Below are positions 26,298 to 35,569 of a stretch of DNA of 64,000 nt, piece after piece. Position 1 is the stretch's first letter. The number at the start of each line of letters is the position of its first letter. The position numbers and the translations under genes were made by a program. The notes under the pieces are model-generated. The model was not told the origin of the DNA, made no database searches, and saw nothing but the letters and a program-made list of their open reading frames with translations. Source of the stretch: JBGTBD01 sp041749475 (GTDB lineage: Bacteria > Pseudomonadota > Alphaproteobacteria > Rickettsiales > UBA998); NCBI GenBank assembly GCA_041749475.1, contig JBGTBD010000067.1, positions 1-64,000 on the forward strand, read 5' to 3'.

Positions 26298-29200
26298 TTA
26301 TCTCGGCATCCATACACGCACCAGTGACAGCAGTTTCTCTACATCCAGCGGTTTCGCCATATAGTCATTCGCTCCGGCGGAGAGGCAACGCTCCTGATCA
26401 TCCTTCATCGCTTTCGCGGTCAGCATGATGACAGGCAGCTTCTTCCATTCGGTGCGCTTGCGGATTTCGCGCGTCGCCGTCATACCGTCCATCTCCGGCA
26501 TCATCACATCCATCAATACCAGATCGATGGCATGATAGGGGTTCTGCAGGGAAGCCTCCAGCATGGAAAGCGCCTCGACCCCGTTACGCGCAATCTCCAC
26601 CGTCGCTCCCAGCGGCTCGAAGATGCTGGTCAACGCATAGACGTTGCGCACATCATCCTCGACCACGAGGATACGCCGCCCTTCCAGAACGGAATCCCGG
26701 TTCCGTGCGATCTCGAGCATCTTCTGCTGTTCCGGCGGCAATTCGGCGACGACCTGATGCAGGAAGAGGGTGACCTCGTCCAGCAACCGCTCCGGCGATT
26801 TCGCACCCTTGATGATGATGGATTTCGAGTAGCGGCGAAGACGCTGCTCTTCTTCTTCCGACAAGTCGCGCCCCGTGTAGACGATGACGGGCGGGAAGGA
26901 ATAGGCGTCTTCCTTGCTGAGCGTTTCCAACAAGGAATAACCGGACGCATCCGGTAATGAGAGATCGAGTACCATGCAATCGAATGTCGCTGACTTGAGC
27001 TGTGCAAGACACTCCGCCGCCGTACCGACGCCGACTGTTTCCACGTCATGCGAACCGAGCAGGAGGCCGACACTATCGCGCTGGACGGCGTCATCCTCCA
27101 CGATCAACACCCGCCGCATCCGTTGCGCCAGCTTCTTCTCCAGATTCTTGAGCGTATCGGAAAGATCCTGCCGCTTGACGGGCTTGATCATATAGCCGAT
27201 GGCTCCGAGCGACAGGGCCGTCTGCGCATAATCGCTGGCGGAGACGACATGCACGGGGATGTGACGCGTGCGCGAATCCCGCTTTAAACGGTCAAGCACG
27301 GAGAGGCCCGAATTATCCGGCAGTCCCACATCGAGGATGACCGCACTCGGTATATACTGGATGGCTATGTTCACCGCCTCTTCTGCGGTGGTCGAGATGA
27401 GGCACTGGAAATCCAGCTCATGCGCAAGATCGCGTAGGATGTTCGCGAAAGAAGCATCATCTTCAACGACGAGGATAACACGGCGATCTCCGGTGAGTTT
27501 CTCACGATCATCCTTCATCCGTTTCGGATATGCACCAGACGCGGACGCCTTCCTGTCATGCTGCTTGTTATGGTCGGTGAGGCGTGCGGTACCGGAGGAG
27601 AAGACAGTGGAAGGCTGGATATCACTCTGTGCCTCCGGCAGATGGGCGCTGTGCGCGGGGGTGTCATCCGGATCATAAACCTGCGGCAGGGTCAGGGTGA
27701 AGGTACTACCCTTGCCCAATTCACTTTTCAAGGCAATGGTGCCGCCGAGCAGCCGCGTCAACTCGCGTGAGATGGATAGGCCCAGCCCTGTGCCGCCGAA
27801 CTTACGGCTGATGGTCCCATCCGCCTGACGGAAGGCTTCGAAGATGAGTTGCTGTTGCTCCTCCGGAATGCCGATGCCCGTATCGGTGACGGCAAAAGCA
27901 ATGTCCCCCTCGGCAGTCTGGCTGATGTTTAGGGTGACGCCGCCCTGCTGGGTAAATTTCATAGCATTGGAGAGCAGGTTTTTCACGATCTGCTCCAGAC
28001 GCTGACGATCCGTCTCAATCGCCTCCACCGTCTCCGGCGCGACCTGCGCGAGGAAGGTTAGCTTCTTCTGTTGTGCCATCGGCTCGAATACGCGGGTGAG
28101 GTCATGTGCGAGGCTGGTCAACGATACGGTTTCAGGACGCACCTCCATATGCCCCGCCTCGATCTTGGAAAGGTCGAGGATGTCGTTGATGAGCATCAAC
28201 AGATCATTGCCGGAAGATTGAATAGTCTGCGCGAATTTCACCTGATCGGACGTGAGATTACCCGCCGGGTTATCGGCCAGTAATTTGGCGAGGATGAGGG
28301 AGGAGTTAAGGGGAGTGCGCAACTCATGCGACATGTTGGCGAGGAAGTCGGATTTATACTGGCTCGCCTGTTCCAGCTCCTGCGCCTTCGCCTGTACGGT
28401 CGCCTTGGCGCGGGCAAGGTCGTCACGCTGACCTTCCAGTAATTGCGCCTGTTCTTCTAGCTGCGCGTTGGTCTGTTCCAGCTCCGCCTGTTGCTGTTCC
28501 AATCGCGTCTGCGATTCTTTCAGCGCGCGGCTTTGTTCTTCCAACTCCTCGTTATTGACCCGTAATTCCTCGCTTTGCGCCTGAAGTTCCTCGGCTTGTC
28601 GTTGGGTCTCCTCCAGCAGGTTTTGCACATGCTCACGGTAATGCGCGGAGCGGATGGCGACAGCGATATTCTCGGAGATGCGCTCCAGCAATTCCGTGGT
28701 ACGGCTATCCATTCCATGCAGGAAGCCCAGTTCGAGGACGGCATTCACTTTGTCATCGGTGATGGCGGGTGAGATCAGCAAGGAATGGGGATTGCCTTCA
28801 CCAATGGCCGAACGGAAGGTGGCGTAACCCTTGGGCACGTCGCGCACGACGAAGGGTCTTTTATCCTTCGCGGCCTGTCCCAACAATCCATCTCCCGGCA
28901 TGAAGTGTTCGGGCGAGAGTGTATCCGTAGGCATCCCATAGGTTGCCGAACGGCGAAAGACCGTGCCTTCCTTTGTGAAAAACGCGCCGACATGCGCATC
29001 GCAATACTCAGCGAGGTAGGTGAGTATGCTGTCCGCAATCTGACCGACGCGTTGCTCCCCGATAATGGCGGCACTCAGGCCCACCTCGCCGCCTTGCAGC
29101 CATTCCTCACGCTGCCGCAGGCGACTGGCACGCAGCACCAGATGGGCGACTACGATGGAGAGCAACACCCCCAGCAGGCTGGTCAATATGCCGCTGATAA

Positions 29201-29768
29201 TGGCGATACGATAGGACTCTTGCATGTCTTCGAGGCGCTCGCTGCGTAAAAGAAATTCCTCCTCCTGCATGGCGCTGACCTGCGTCCGGATAATATCCAT
29301 CTCGCCTTTGCCCTTATCGGTGAGGACGAGTCCGAGCGCCTCCGTGAAACCGCGTGTGCGCCGCAAGGTGATGGTTTCTTCCAGCTCATGCAGTTTATTC
29401 CTAATATGCTGACGCAGCACTGGAATGCGGTTTTGCTGGTTGGCGTTATCGTTAGTTAGCCGTTCGATCGCGGTGAGTTTTTCTTCGATATGGGCAAGCG
29501 CCTCAGTGTAGGGCCTAAGGTATTTCTCGTCCCCCGCCAGAATATATCCCCGCTGTCCGGTCTCAGCATCTTTCATCAAAAGGGATAGGTCATCGAGTGT
29601 GGTGATAACATCATGTGTATGGGTGACCAGCCGGGAACTTTGGCTGATATTAAGCGTATTCCAGTAAGCGATGAATCCCGTCACCGCGAAGAAGATAATA
29701 ACTAGGGCCAGACCCATGCTGATAGGCAGATGGGAAGTGGAAGCAGCAGCTTTTTGGGAATGAGGCAT
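26298..29768 (-). CDS. hybrid histidine kinase: CHASE3-GAF-HisKA-HATPase-REC-REC-REC
   Basis: An 1156-residue membrane-anchored hybrid kinase. Two helices (about residues 15-37 and 185-210) flank a CHASE3 periplasmic domain containing KDAETGQRGYILAG. A GAF domain (about 235-375) is followed by a long Glu/Gln-rich coiled coil (about 380-470). HisKA has its phospho-His at 481 (MSHELRTPLN), then the HATPase N, G1, F and G2 boxes. Three receiver domains follow, with phospho-Asp at 813, 935 and 1087. CheR and CheB follow in the same operon. Three receivers in one chain suggest a phosphorelay with several outputs. The signal is unknown. Confidence 0.92.
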   Translation of the reverse strand: MPHSQKAAASTSHLPISMGLALVIIFFAVTGFIAYWNTLNISQSSRLVTHTHDVITTLDDLSLLMKDAETGQRGYILAGDEKYLRPYTEALAHIEEKLTAIERLTNDNANQQNRIPVLRQHIRNKLHELEETITLRRTRGFTEALGLVLTDKGKGEMDIIRTQVSAMQEEEFLLRSERLEDMQESYRIAIISGILTSLLGVLLSIVVAHLVLRASRLRQREEWLQGGEVGLSAAIIGEQRVGQIADSILTYLAEYCDAHVGAFFTKEGTVFRRSATYGMPTDTLSPEHFMPGDGLLGQAAKDKRPFVVRDVPKGYATFRSAIGEGNPHSLLISPAITDDKVNAVLELGFLHGMDSRTTELLERISENIAVAIRSAHYREHVQNLLEETQRQAEELQAQSEELRVNNEELEEQSRALKESQTRLEQQQAELEQTNAQLEEQAQLLEGQRDDLARAKATVQAKAQELEQASQYKSDFLANMSHELRTPLNSSLILAKLLADNPAGNLTSDQVKFAQTIQSSGNDLLMLINDILDLSKIEAGHMEVRPETVSLTSLAHDLTRVFEPMAQQKKLTFLAQVAPETVEAIETDRQRLEQIVKNLLSNAMKFTQQGGVTLNISQTAEGDIAFAVTDTGIGIPEEQQQLIFEAFRQADGTISRKFGGTGLGLSISRELTRLLGGTIALKSELGKGSTFTLTLPQVYDPDDTPAHSAHLPEAQSDIQPSTVFSSGTARLTDHNKQHDRKASASGAYPKRMKDDREKLTGDRRVILVVEDDASFANILRDLAHELDFQCLISTTAEEAVNIAIQYIPSAVILDVGLPDNSGLSVLDRLKRDSRTRHIPVHVVSASDYAQTALSLGAIGYMIKPVKRQDLSDTLKNLEKKLAQRMRRVLIVEDDAVQRDSVGLLLGSHDVETVGVGTAAECLAQLKSATFDCMVLDLSLPDASGYSLLETLSKEDAYSFPPVIVYTGRDLSEEEEQRLRRYSKSIIIKGAKSPERLLDEVTLFLHQVVAELPPEQQKMLEIARNRDSVLEGRRILVVEDDVRNVYALTSIFEPLGATVEIARNGVEALSMLEASLQNPYHAIDLVLMDVMMPEMDGMTATREIRKRTEWKKLPVIMLTAKAMKDDQERCLSAGANDYMAKPLDVEKLLSLVRVWMPR

Positions 29769-29987
29769 AGATGCGGATCACAGACAACAGACAAGGATAG
29801 AACATCCAGCACAAAGCCAGACACATGATTCCCATAACACTATAGCTACGTGTAAATAATCCATTAGTTGATGGTATCGTGTTTATACCCCCTGACGATC
29901 ACCCCGGGTCATGCTTGAACCCTCGCTCAATACGGATTTTTTATGCAGGGGAGGGTATTCTCACTATTCTGAACAAGGAGAACCTAT

Positions 29988-30161
29988 ATGAACAATTTTA
30001 AATCCTTCTATAAGTCATTCGTGGATGGCTGGCATTGCTTTACCCACAGCAAGAAGTGCGCCTCGGAAGACAAGAAAATGCGTGAAAATATGAGCGAAAA
30101 ACAGGTGGATCGCATGATCAATGACAGCTTCCCGGCCAGCGATCCTCCCAGCACGTATTAA
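29988..30161 (+). CDS. small protein with C-terminal SFPASDPPST motif
   Basis: A 57-residue protein starting at ATG 29988 behind a consensus AAGGAG (29975-29980). The C-terminus reads MINDSFPASDPPST, a signature shared by many small, uncharacterised, often stress-associated proteins in alphaproteobacteria. The middle is charged (KKMRENMSEKQVDR), and a Cys-containing WHCFTHSKKC segment lies in the N-terminal half. It is divergent from the hybrid-kinase operon and has its own downstream terminator. The 219 bp before it hold nothing else that I can support. Function unknown. Confidence 0.72.
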   Translation: MNNFKSFYKSFVDGWHCFTHSKKCASEDKKMRENMSEKQVDRMINDSFPASDPPSTY

Positions 30162-30220
30162 TTTCTGCTTTTATAAGTGCCAACCCGCGCTTAAGAGCGT
30201 CGGGTGTGGAGTACATCATT

Positions 30221-30258
30221 TAAAACGGGCGGTATGACGTTACATGCGGCCCGTTTTA
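30221..30258 (+). terminator. intrinsic terminator after the small SFPASDPPS gene
   Basis: TAAAACGGGC (30221-30230) is the exact inverted complement of GCCCGTTTTA (30249-30258), with an 18-base loop and T-rich right arm. The spacing from the small gene (60 bp) fits its terminator. Confidence 0.72.
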
Positions 30259-30415
30259 TCATGTTTAATGCATAAAAATCAGCATCAAGGATGGGTGCTT
30301 GTACATATCTTTAGATGTTACTTTTTTAGGGTTGGAACGAAGGAAATCTTTACCCGCTGCGTATAACTTAGGGTAACGCAACATTATAAGATAATTCCGG
30401 AGAGGAAATCCGATA

Positions 30416-31579
30416 GTGCACTTTGGACCTAAGCGACAGAATATTAAATATCTTTTCTTCGGTGTTCTGGTCCTTCTAGGTCTTGCTTACTGGATATGGG
30501 GCGGTAATGGGGATGAAACGGCGGCGGCGTATGAATTCTCCCCTGTCGCCGTGGGCGATATAGAAGAGGCCGTCACCGCGCAAGGTAAGCTTGAGCCTAA
30601 AGAATTCGTCGATGTCGGAGCGCAGGTCTCCGGCCAGTTGAAAAAACTCCATGTCGAGATCGGCGACAACGTCGAAAAAGGCGCGCTCATCGCCGAGATA
30701 GACCCCCAGATCTATACCGCTCAGGTCGAGGCGGAGACGGCACGGCTGAAAACCCTGAATGCCCAGCTTGCCGAACAATTGGCACAAGTCGCCTTCACAG
30801 AAAGCGTCTATATACGCAATCAAACGCTGATGAAGGCGGATGCCGTAAGCAAGGAAACGCTAGAAAGCAGCATGAAGGAATTCAAGGCTGCCCAGGCCCG
30901 CGCCAACTCCTTCCGCGCCCAGATTGAGGAGGCGGAATCGCAGTTGGAGGAGGCGAAGGCCAATCTTGGCTACACGAAAATCTACGCCCCCATTTCCGGC
31001 ACGGTCGTCTCCCAGACCTCCAAGGAAGGCCAGACGCTGAACGCCAACCAGACCGCCCCTGTCATCGCACAGATTGCTGATCTTGATCTAATGACCGTCC
31101 GCGCGCAGGTCGCCGAAGCGGATGTGTCCCGCCTGCAAACCGATATGGACGTCTATTTCACCACGCTCGGTTCCGAACGCAAATGGCACGGCAAGGTGCG
31201 CCAGATTCTTCCCTCGCCGGACGCGACCGTGCTGGATGTCGTCCTCTATAACGCACTCGTCGATGTCGAAAATAAAGACCGCAGCCTGTTGACCGGCATG
31301 AGTACACAGATGTTCTTCGTCCTCGGCAATGCCGAGAAAACCCTGCTGATACCCGCCCGCGCGCTGGGGAAGAAAATCCCTGAAGAGAAAGATGTTGAAG
31401 GCGAGGCCTATGAAGTGTTGGTGAAGCGTAACGGCACCCTGGAAACCCGCACCATCCATGTCGGCTTGCTGAATCGCCGCACCGCGCAAGTGCTGAACGG
31501 CTTGAAAGAAGGGGAGCAGGTCGCTATCCCCACCGCAGCTACCCTTGCCGAACAAACCCGTCGTGGCCCGCGCATCTAA
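30416..31579 (+). CDS. macA: MacA-like periplasmic adaptor of a MacAB efflux pump
   Basis: A 387-residue HlyD-family adaptor. An N-terminal membrane anchor (about residues 10-28: YLFFGVLVLLGLAYWIW) is followed by a lipoyl half (VDVGAQVSGQLKKLHVEIGDNVEKG), a coiled-coil hairpin (about 100-180), the second lipoyl half (YTKIYAPISGTVVS) and a beta-barrel. MacA links the MacB ATPase-permease to an outer-membrane channel. The start is GTG 30416 behind GAGAGG. MacB and a NodT-type channel gene follow with gaps of one and five bases, giving a complete tripartite pump. Confidence 0.9.
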   Translation: MHFGPKRQNIKYLFFGVLVLLGLAYWIWGGNGDETAAAYEFSPVAVGDIEEAVTAQGKLEPKEFVDVGAQVSGQLKKLHVEIGDNVEKGALIAEIDPQIYTAQVEAETARLKTLNAQLAEQLAQVAFTESVYIRNQTLMKADAVSKETLESSMKEFKAAQARANSFRAQIEEAESQLEEAKANLGYTKIYAPISGTVVSQTSKEGQTLNANQTAPVIAQIADLDLMTVRAQVAEADVSRLQTDMDVYFTTLGSERKWHGKVRQILPSPDATVLDVVLYNALVDVENKDRSLLTGMSTQMFFVLGNAEKTLLIPARALGKKIPEEKDVEGEAYEVLVKRNGTLETRTIHVGLLNRRTAQVLNGLKEGEQVAIPTAATLAEQTRRGPRI

Positions 31580-31580
31580 C

Positions 31581-33512
31581 ATGCCGCAACCGCTCCTCAA
31601 CCTCGAACATATCAGCCGTGTCTACAAAACAGGCGACAATGAATTACGTGCGCTGGACGATGTGACGATGACCATCTGGACAGGCGAGTTCGTCGCCATC
31701 ATGGGCCAGTCTGGGTCGGGCAAATCGACGCTGATGAACATTCTCGGCTGTCTCGACACTCCCACCTCAGGCAGTTACCGCGTACGCGGCAAGGAAGCCT
31801 CCAGCCTCTCGCCTGACGAGTTGGCGACCCTGCGACGTGATACGTTTGGCTTCGTCTTCCAGCGTTATAATCTTCTCGCCAACGCGACGGCGGAGGAAAA
31901 TGTCGAACTCCCCGCCATGTATGCCGCACTCGCCAAACCGGAACGCATCAGCCGCGCCCGCGCACTCCTGACGCGGCTTGGATTAGGTGACCGCACCGAT
32001 CATCGTCCCGGCGCGCTCTCCGGCGGACAGCAACAACGTGTCGCCATCGCCCGCGCGTTGATGAATGACCCCCCCGTCATCCTCGCCGATGAGCCCACCG
32101 GCGCGCTCGACAGTAAAAGTAGTGAGGAGGTGATGGCGCTCCTGAGCGAATTGCATCAGGAAGGCCGCACCGTCATCCTCATCACGCACGACGCGCACGT
32201 CGCCAGTCACGCCAAACGTGTGATCCACATCCATGACGGTAATATCCTCAAAGAAACAGGCGAGACCAATCCCGAACAGATTCCCTACACCGAGCCACCA
32301 AAGCGTGGCCACGGCACACTGATGCCCGAGATGCGCGAAGCGGCGAAGACGGCCTTGCGTGCGCTGAAGGTAAACAAATTCCGTACCGCGCTAACGCTGC
32401 TTGGTATCGTCATCGGTGTCGCGGCCGTCGTCATCATGCTGGCAGTGGGGGACGGTAGCAAGCAACAGGTGCTGGATCAGATCACCTCAATGGGCACGAA
32501 CCTGCTCTCCGTCCGCCCCGGCGCACCCGGTATCCGGGGTGACGGCAATATCACGACTCTCACCCTTGCCGACGCGGAAGCGATACTCGAACTCCCTAAC
32601 GTCGTCGCCGTCGTCCCCGAACGCAGCGGCTCCTACAAGGCGCAATACGGTAACATAGACGCGCAGACCACCGTGCAAGGCGTCGGCGCTTCTATGCCCG
32701 AAGTGCGTGACTGGCCGACCAGCAGCGGCTCTTTCTTCACGGATCGTGATGTCCGCTCCTACGCCCCCGTCGCCGTACTCGGGCAAACAGTCGTCAAGAA
32801 TATCTTCCCTTACGGCGAAGACCCTGTCGGTAAATACGTCCTCATCAAGAACGTGCCCTTCGAGGTCATCGGCGTCCTCAGTGGCAAGGGTGCATCCGGC
32901 TGGGGCGGCGATCAGGACGACGCGGTGTTCATCCCCGTGACGACGGGCCTCATCCGCATGTTCGGCATGAATTTCATCAGCGCCATCACCGTGCGCGTGG
33001 ACGACATGAGCGCCATCAAGGAGACCGAACAGAGCATCAAGGAACTGCTCCTCGCCCGTCACCGCATAGAGGATTTCAGCACCCGCAACATGGAATCCTT
33101 CATCAACATGGCGAGCGATACGTATAACACCTTCACCCTGTTGCTCGGTGCAGTCGCGGCGATCTCACTGCTCGTCGGCGGCATCGGGGTGATGAACATC
33201 ATGCTGGTCAGCGTCACCGAGCGCACGCGCGAGATCGGCATCCGCATGGCGACCGGTGCGAGAATGCGCGACATCATGCTGCAATTCAATACCGAAGCCG
33301 CCGTCGTCTGTACCATCGGCGGATTACTGGGCGTCACCATTGGGCTGGTCAGCGCATGGGCGCTCGGCGCATTCGGCATCCCGATCATCATCACCCCGTT
33401 CCCGACCCTCATCTCATTCACCTGCGCCATCACCACCGGCCTCGTCTTCGGCATTTGGCCCGCCCGCAAGGCAGCCAAGCTCGACCCGGTCGTGGCATTG
33501 GCCTCGGAGTAA
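31581..33512 (+). CDS. macB: MacB-type ABC transporter (fused ATPase and permease)
   Basis: A 643-residue fusion close to the usual MacB length (about 650). The ATPase half has GQSGSGKS, the Q-loop FVFQRYNLL, LSGGQQQRVAIARAL and DEPTGALD. The permease half has a first helix near residue 280, a large periplasmic domain, and three C-terminal helices with GGIGVMNIMLVSVTERTREIGIRMATGAR. It exports macrolides, lipopeptides or siderophores depending on the species. The start is ATG 31581, one base after the macA stop; TTG 31545 inside macA is unlikely. Confidence 0.94.
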   Translation: MPQPLLNLEHISRVYKTGDNELRALDDVTMTIWTGEFVAIMGQSGSGKSTLMNILGCLDTPTSGSYRVRGKEASSLSPDELATLRRDTFGFVFQRYNLLANATAEENVELPAMYAALAKPERISRARALLTRLGLGDRTDHRPGALSGGQQQRVAIARALMNDPPVILADEPTGALDSKSSEEVMALLSELHQEGRTVILITHDAHVASHAKRVIHIHDGNILKETGETNPEQIPYTEPPKRGHGTLMPEMREAAKTALRALKVNKFRTALTLLGIVIGVAAVVIMLAVGDGSKQQVLDQITSMGTNLLSVRPGAPGIRGDGNITTLTLADAEAILELPNVVAVVPERSGSYKAQYGNIDAQTTVQGVGASMPEVRDWPTSSGSFFTDRDVRSYAPVAVLGQTVVKNIFPYGEDPVGKYVLIKNVPFEVIGVLSGKGASGWGGDQDDAVFIPVTTGLIRMFGMNFISAITVRVDDMSAIKETEQSIKELLLARHRIEDFSTRNMESFINMASDTYNTFTLLLGAVAAISLLVGGIGVMNIMLVSVTERTREIGIRMATGARMRDIMLQFNTEAAVVCTIGGLLGVTIGLVSAWALGAFGIPIIITPFPTLISFTCAITTGLVFGIWPARKAAKLDPVVALASE

Positions 33513-33517
33513 AAGCT

Positions 33518-34867
33518 ATGCGCTGGATGTTTTTCGTACCCCTACTACTCACCTCCTGCAGCCTCGCACCGGAGCCGCTTATTCCCGAATCCCGCATCCC
33601 GGAATCATGGCGCAGTGCTCCTACCGAAACGAAACCGGCCAACATCCAGTGGGAGAATTTCGGTAGCAAGGAACTGGATAGCCTGATTGCCGCCGGTCTC
33701 GCACACAACACGGATATTGCCGTAGCACTCGCCAACGTCGCTCAGGCCCGCGCCGCCGTGGACATCGCTGGCGGCCCGCTCTATCCGCAGTTGGAAAGTA
33801 ACGGTAATGCCTCACACAGCCGCAACGAAAGTGGCGGTTTTACGAACGAACAGGACGGCGCACAGGCGGGCCTGTCGGTCTCCTATGAGCTTGACATCTG
33901 GCAGAAGAACAGGAACGCCATCAACTCCGCCGAATGGCAATTGAAAGCCACGGAGTATGACAAGGAAGCCGTCGCGCTGCTCGTCACTTCCGAAGTCGCT
34001 CGTCTCTATACGTCTGTATTAGGGTTCGATGCGCGCATTGCCGTCGCCGAACAGAATTTGCAAAACGCGCGGAAAGTACTCGACATCACCACCGCACGGT
34101 ATGACGCAGGCGCTATTTCCGGGTTGGAACTGGCGCAGCAACGCACTGCCGTCGCCAATCAGGAAGCTGCGCTCGCGCAACGCAAGAATCAGCGTGATGT
34201 CTCCTTCAACCAACTGGCCTTCCTCACCGGCAATCCTCCCGCTGGATTGGCACTCGATAGCGCGAGCAGGTTAAATGCACTCACCATCCCCGAGATACAA
34301 CCCGTCAACCCGTGGGAACTGCTGGAACGCCGTCCGGACATCGCGTCATCCGAAGCGACGTTACGCGCGGCCAACATGGATATCGGCGTCGCCCGCGCCA
34401 ATGCCTTGCCGAGCCTGCAACTGGGTCTGGAAGGTATCCTCATCGGCACCCCATCGGGAAGCGTGGTAAGCGCCGCTACCTCCTTCTTCGCGCCCATCTT
34501 CCGTGGCGGTGCGTTACAAGGCGCAATCGATCGCAGCGAAGCAGCGCGGGATGCACGTCTGGCGCAATATGAAGGCGTATTGCTGACCGCATTCCGGGAA
34601 GTCGAAAACGCACTCTCGACCTATCAATCGACAACAGCGCGCGAAGCCGCCTTCACCGAAAGCGAAACGCAAGCCCGCCGTGCCTACGACATCGCCCGCG
34701 CCCAGTTCGACGCCGGGTCGATTGATTTCACGACGCTGCTGAATACGCAGGACGACCTGCTGCAAAGCACGGACGCCCATGTACAATCCACACAGGAACG
34801 CCTGGCCGCCGCCATCGACCTCATGCGAGCACTGGGCGGGGAATGGAGCAGTATGGACGAGGAATAA
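33518..34867 (+). CDS. NodT-family outer-membrane efflux lipoprotein
   Basis: A 449-residue outer-membrane factor of the TolC/OprM fold. It has a short lipoprotein signal ending in LLLTSC (Cys14), two repeated OEP domains rich in long helices, and the NodT mark LLERRPDIASSEATLRAANMDIGVARANALPS. It provides the exit duct for the MacAB pump encoded directly upstream (5 bp after the macB stop). It could also serve the RND pump at 42.9-47.3 kb, which has no channel gene of its own nearby. The start is ATG 33518; a longer reading from 33356 is out of frame with macB and lacks a signal peptide. Confidence 0.9.
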   Translation: MRWMFFVPLLLTSCSLAPEPLIPESRIPESWRSAPTETKPANIQWENFGSKELDSLIAAGLAHNTDIAVALANVAQARAAVDIAGGPLYPQLESNGNASHSRNESGGFTNEQDGAQAGLSVSYELDIWQKNRNAINSAEWQLKATEYDKEAVALLVTSEVARLYTSVLGFDARIAVAEQNLQNARKVLDITTARYDAGAISGLELAQQRTAVANQEAALAQRKNQRDVSFNQLAFLTGNPPAGLALDSASRLNALTIPEIQPVNPWELLERRPDIASSEATLRAANMDIGVARANALPSLQLGLEGILIGTPSGSVVSAATSFFAPIFRGGALQGAIDRSEAARDARLAQYEGVLLTAFREVENALSTYQSTTAREAAFTESETQARRAYDIARAQFDAGSIDFTTLLNTQDDLLQSTDAHVQSTQERLAAAIDLMRALGGEWSSMDEE

Positions 34868-34876
34868 TTTTTTCTC

Positions 34877-34953
34877 TGTCATTCCCGTGCAAACGGGAAT
34901 CCATACTTATCGTGTATGTTGCTCTATGGATTCCCGCTTTCGCGGGAATGACA
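34877..34953. repeat. double-hairpin palindromic element, copy A (TGTCATTCCCG type)
   Basis: The 77 bp element begins TGTCATTCCCG and ends CGGGAATGACA. Left arm hairpin: ATTCCCGTGCAAACGGGAAT. Right arm hairpin: ATTCCCGCTTTCGCGGGAAT. Inner TCCAT and ATGGA are also mutual complements. It lies between convergent genes (channel and lipoprotein) and could end both transcripts. This class of GGGAATGAC repeat is widespread in bacterial genomes. Confidence 0.85.
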
Positions 34954-34969
34954 AGGGGTAATAAGGCAG

Positions 34970-35569
34970 TTATCGCCCGCCCAGCGTGTTCAGCGCATCT
35001 GCCTGAATATTGGCGAATGCCCCGCGGAACGCGGCACTTATTGCGAGTGTCGTATTCGCATCCGCCGGCAACTGGCTTTCCAGCATGAAGCGCTTCACCG
35101 CGCGTTGACGGTTCACATCCAGCAACTCGAACGCTGCCGTGATATGCACGAAGGGCGGCAGGCCGGGTCGGTCATAGACCGCTTCGAAATGCAGTATCTC
35201 GATGGTAAGCTGGTACTGCGCCGCCACCGCCGTATCATCCTCCCGCACGGAAGCGAACAACCCACTCCGCGCAAAACTATTCACCAATGTCGATTGCACC
35301 TGCCCGGGTAAGAACTCCGCCCAGCGTGTGCCTGCAAAATAATCACGCGTATCGGTCACATCCGTGAGCGCCACGCGGAAGGTATCGAGATCATTCGGCG
35401 CTTGCGGATAATTGATGACGAGCGCACCATACTTTTGTTTGAATTTCGGCGGGGAGGCGAGGGGGTCCAGCACCTGCATATGTTCCCGGCCCGTATCCTT
35501 AGGCGTCGTCAGCGAGCACCCCGAAACCATGAGAGTGGCACTCAACAAAAGGGTTAAAAAAAGTTTCAT
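34970..35569 (-). CDS. PqiC-like ABC-type transport auxiliary lipoprotein
   Basis: A 199-residue lipoprotein. The signal peptide ends in MVSGC (Cys18), then an ABC_trans_aux domain (LVINYPQAPNDLDTFRVALT, YFAGTRWAEFLPGQVQSTLVNSF, YQLTIEILHFEAVY). Such lipoproteins accompany MCE systems and sit in the outer membrane. Its ATG overlaps the MlaD-like gene stop (ATGA), making it the fourth gene of an MlaE-MlaF-MlaD-lipoprotein operon. The AEFLPGQVQ segment is the usual conserved part of the family. Confidence 0.85.
   Translation of the reverse strand: MKLFLTLLLSATLMVSGCSLTTPKDTGREHMQVLDPLASPPKFKQKYGALVINYPQAPNDLDTFRVALTDVTDTRDYFAGTRWAEFLPGQVQSTLVNSFARSGLFASVREDDTAVAAQYQLTIEILHFEAVYDRPGLPPFVHITAAFELLDVNRQRAVKRFMLESQLPADANTTLAISAAFRGAFANIQADALNTLGGR

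Noticed and set aside
30334..30360. GGAAC motif that might be an EcfG-type -35 before macA
   Set aside because: No CGTT-like -10 lies at 16-17 bp, so the pair is incomplete.
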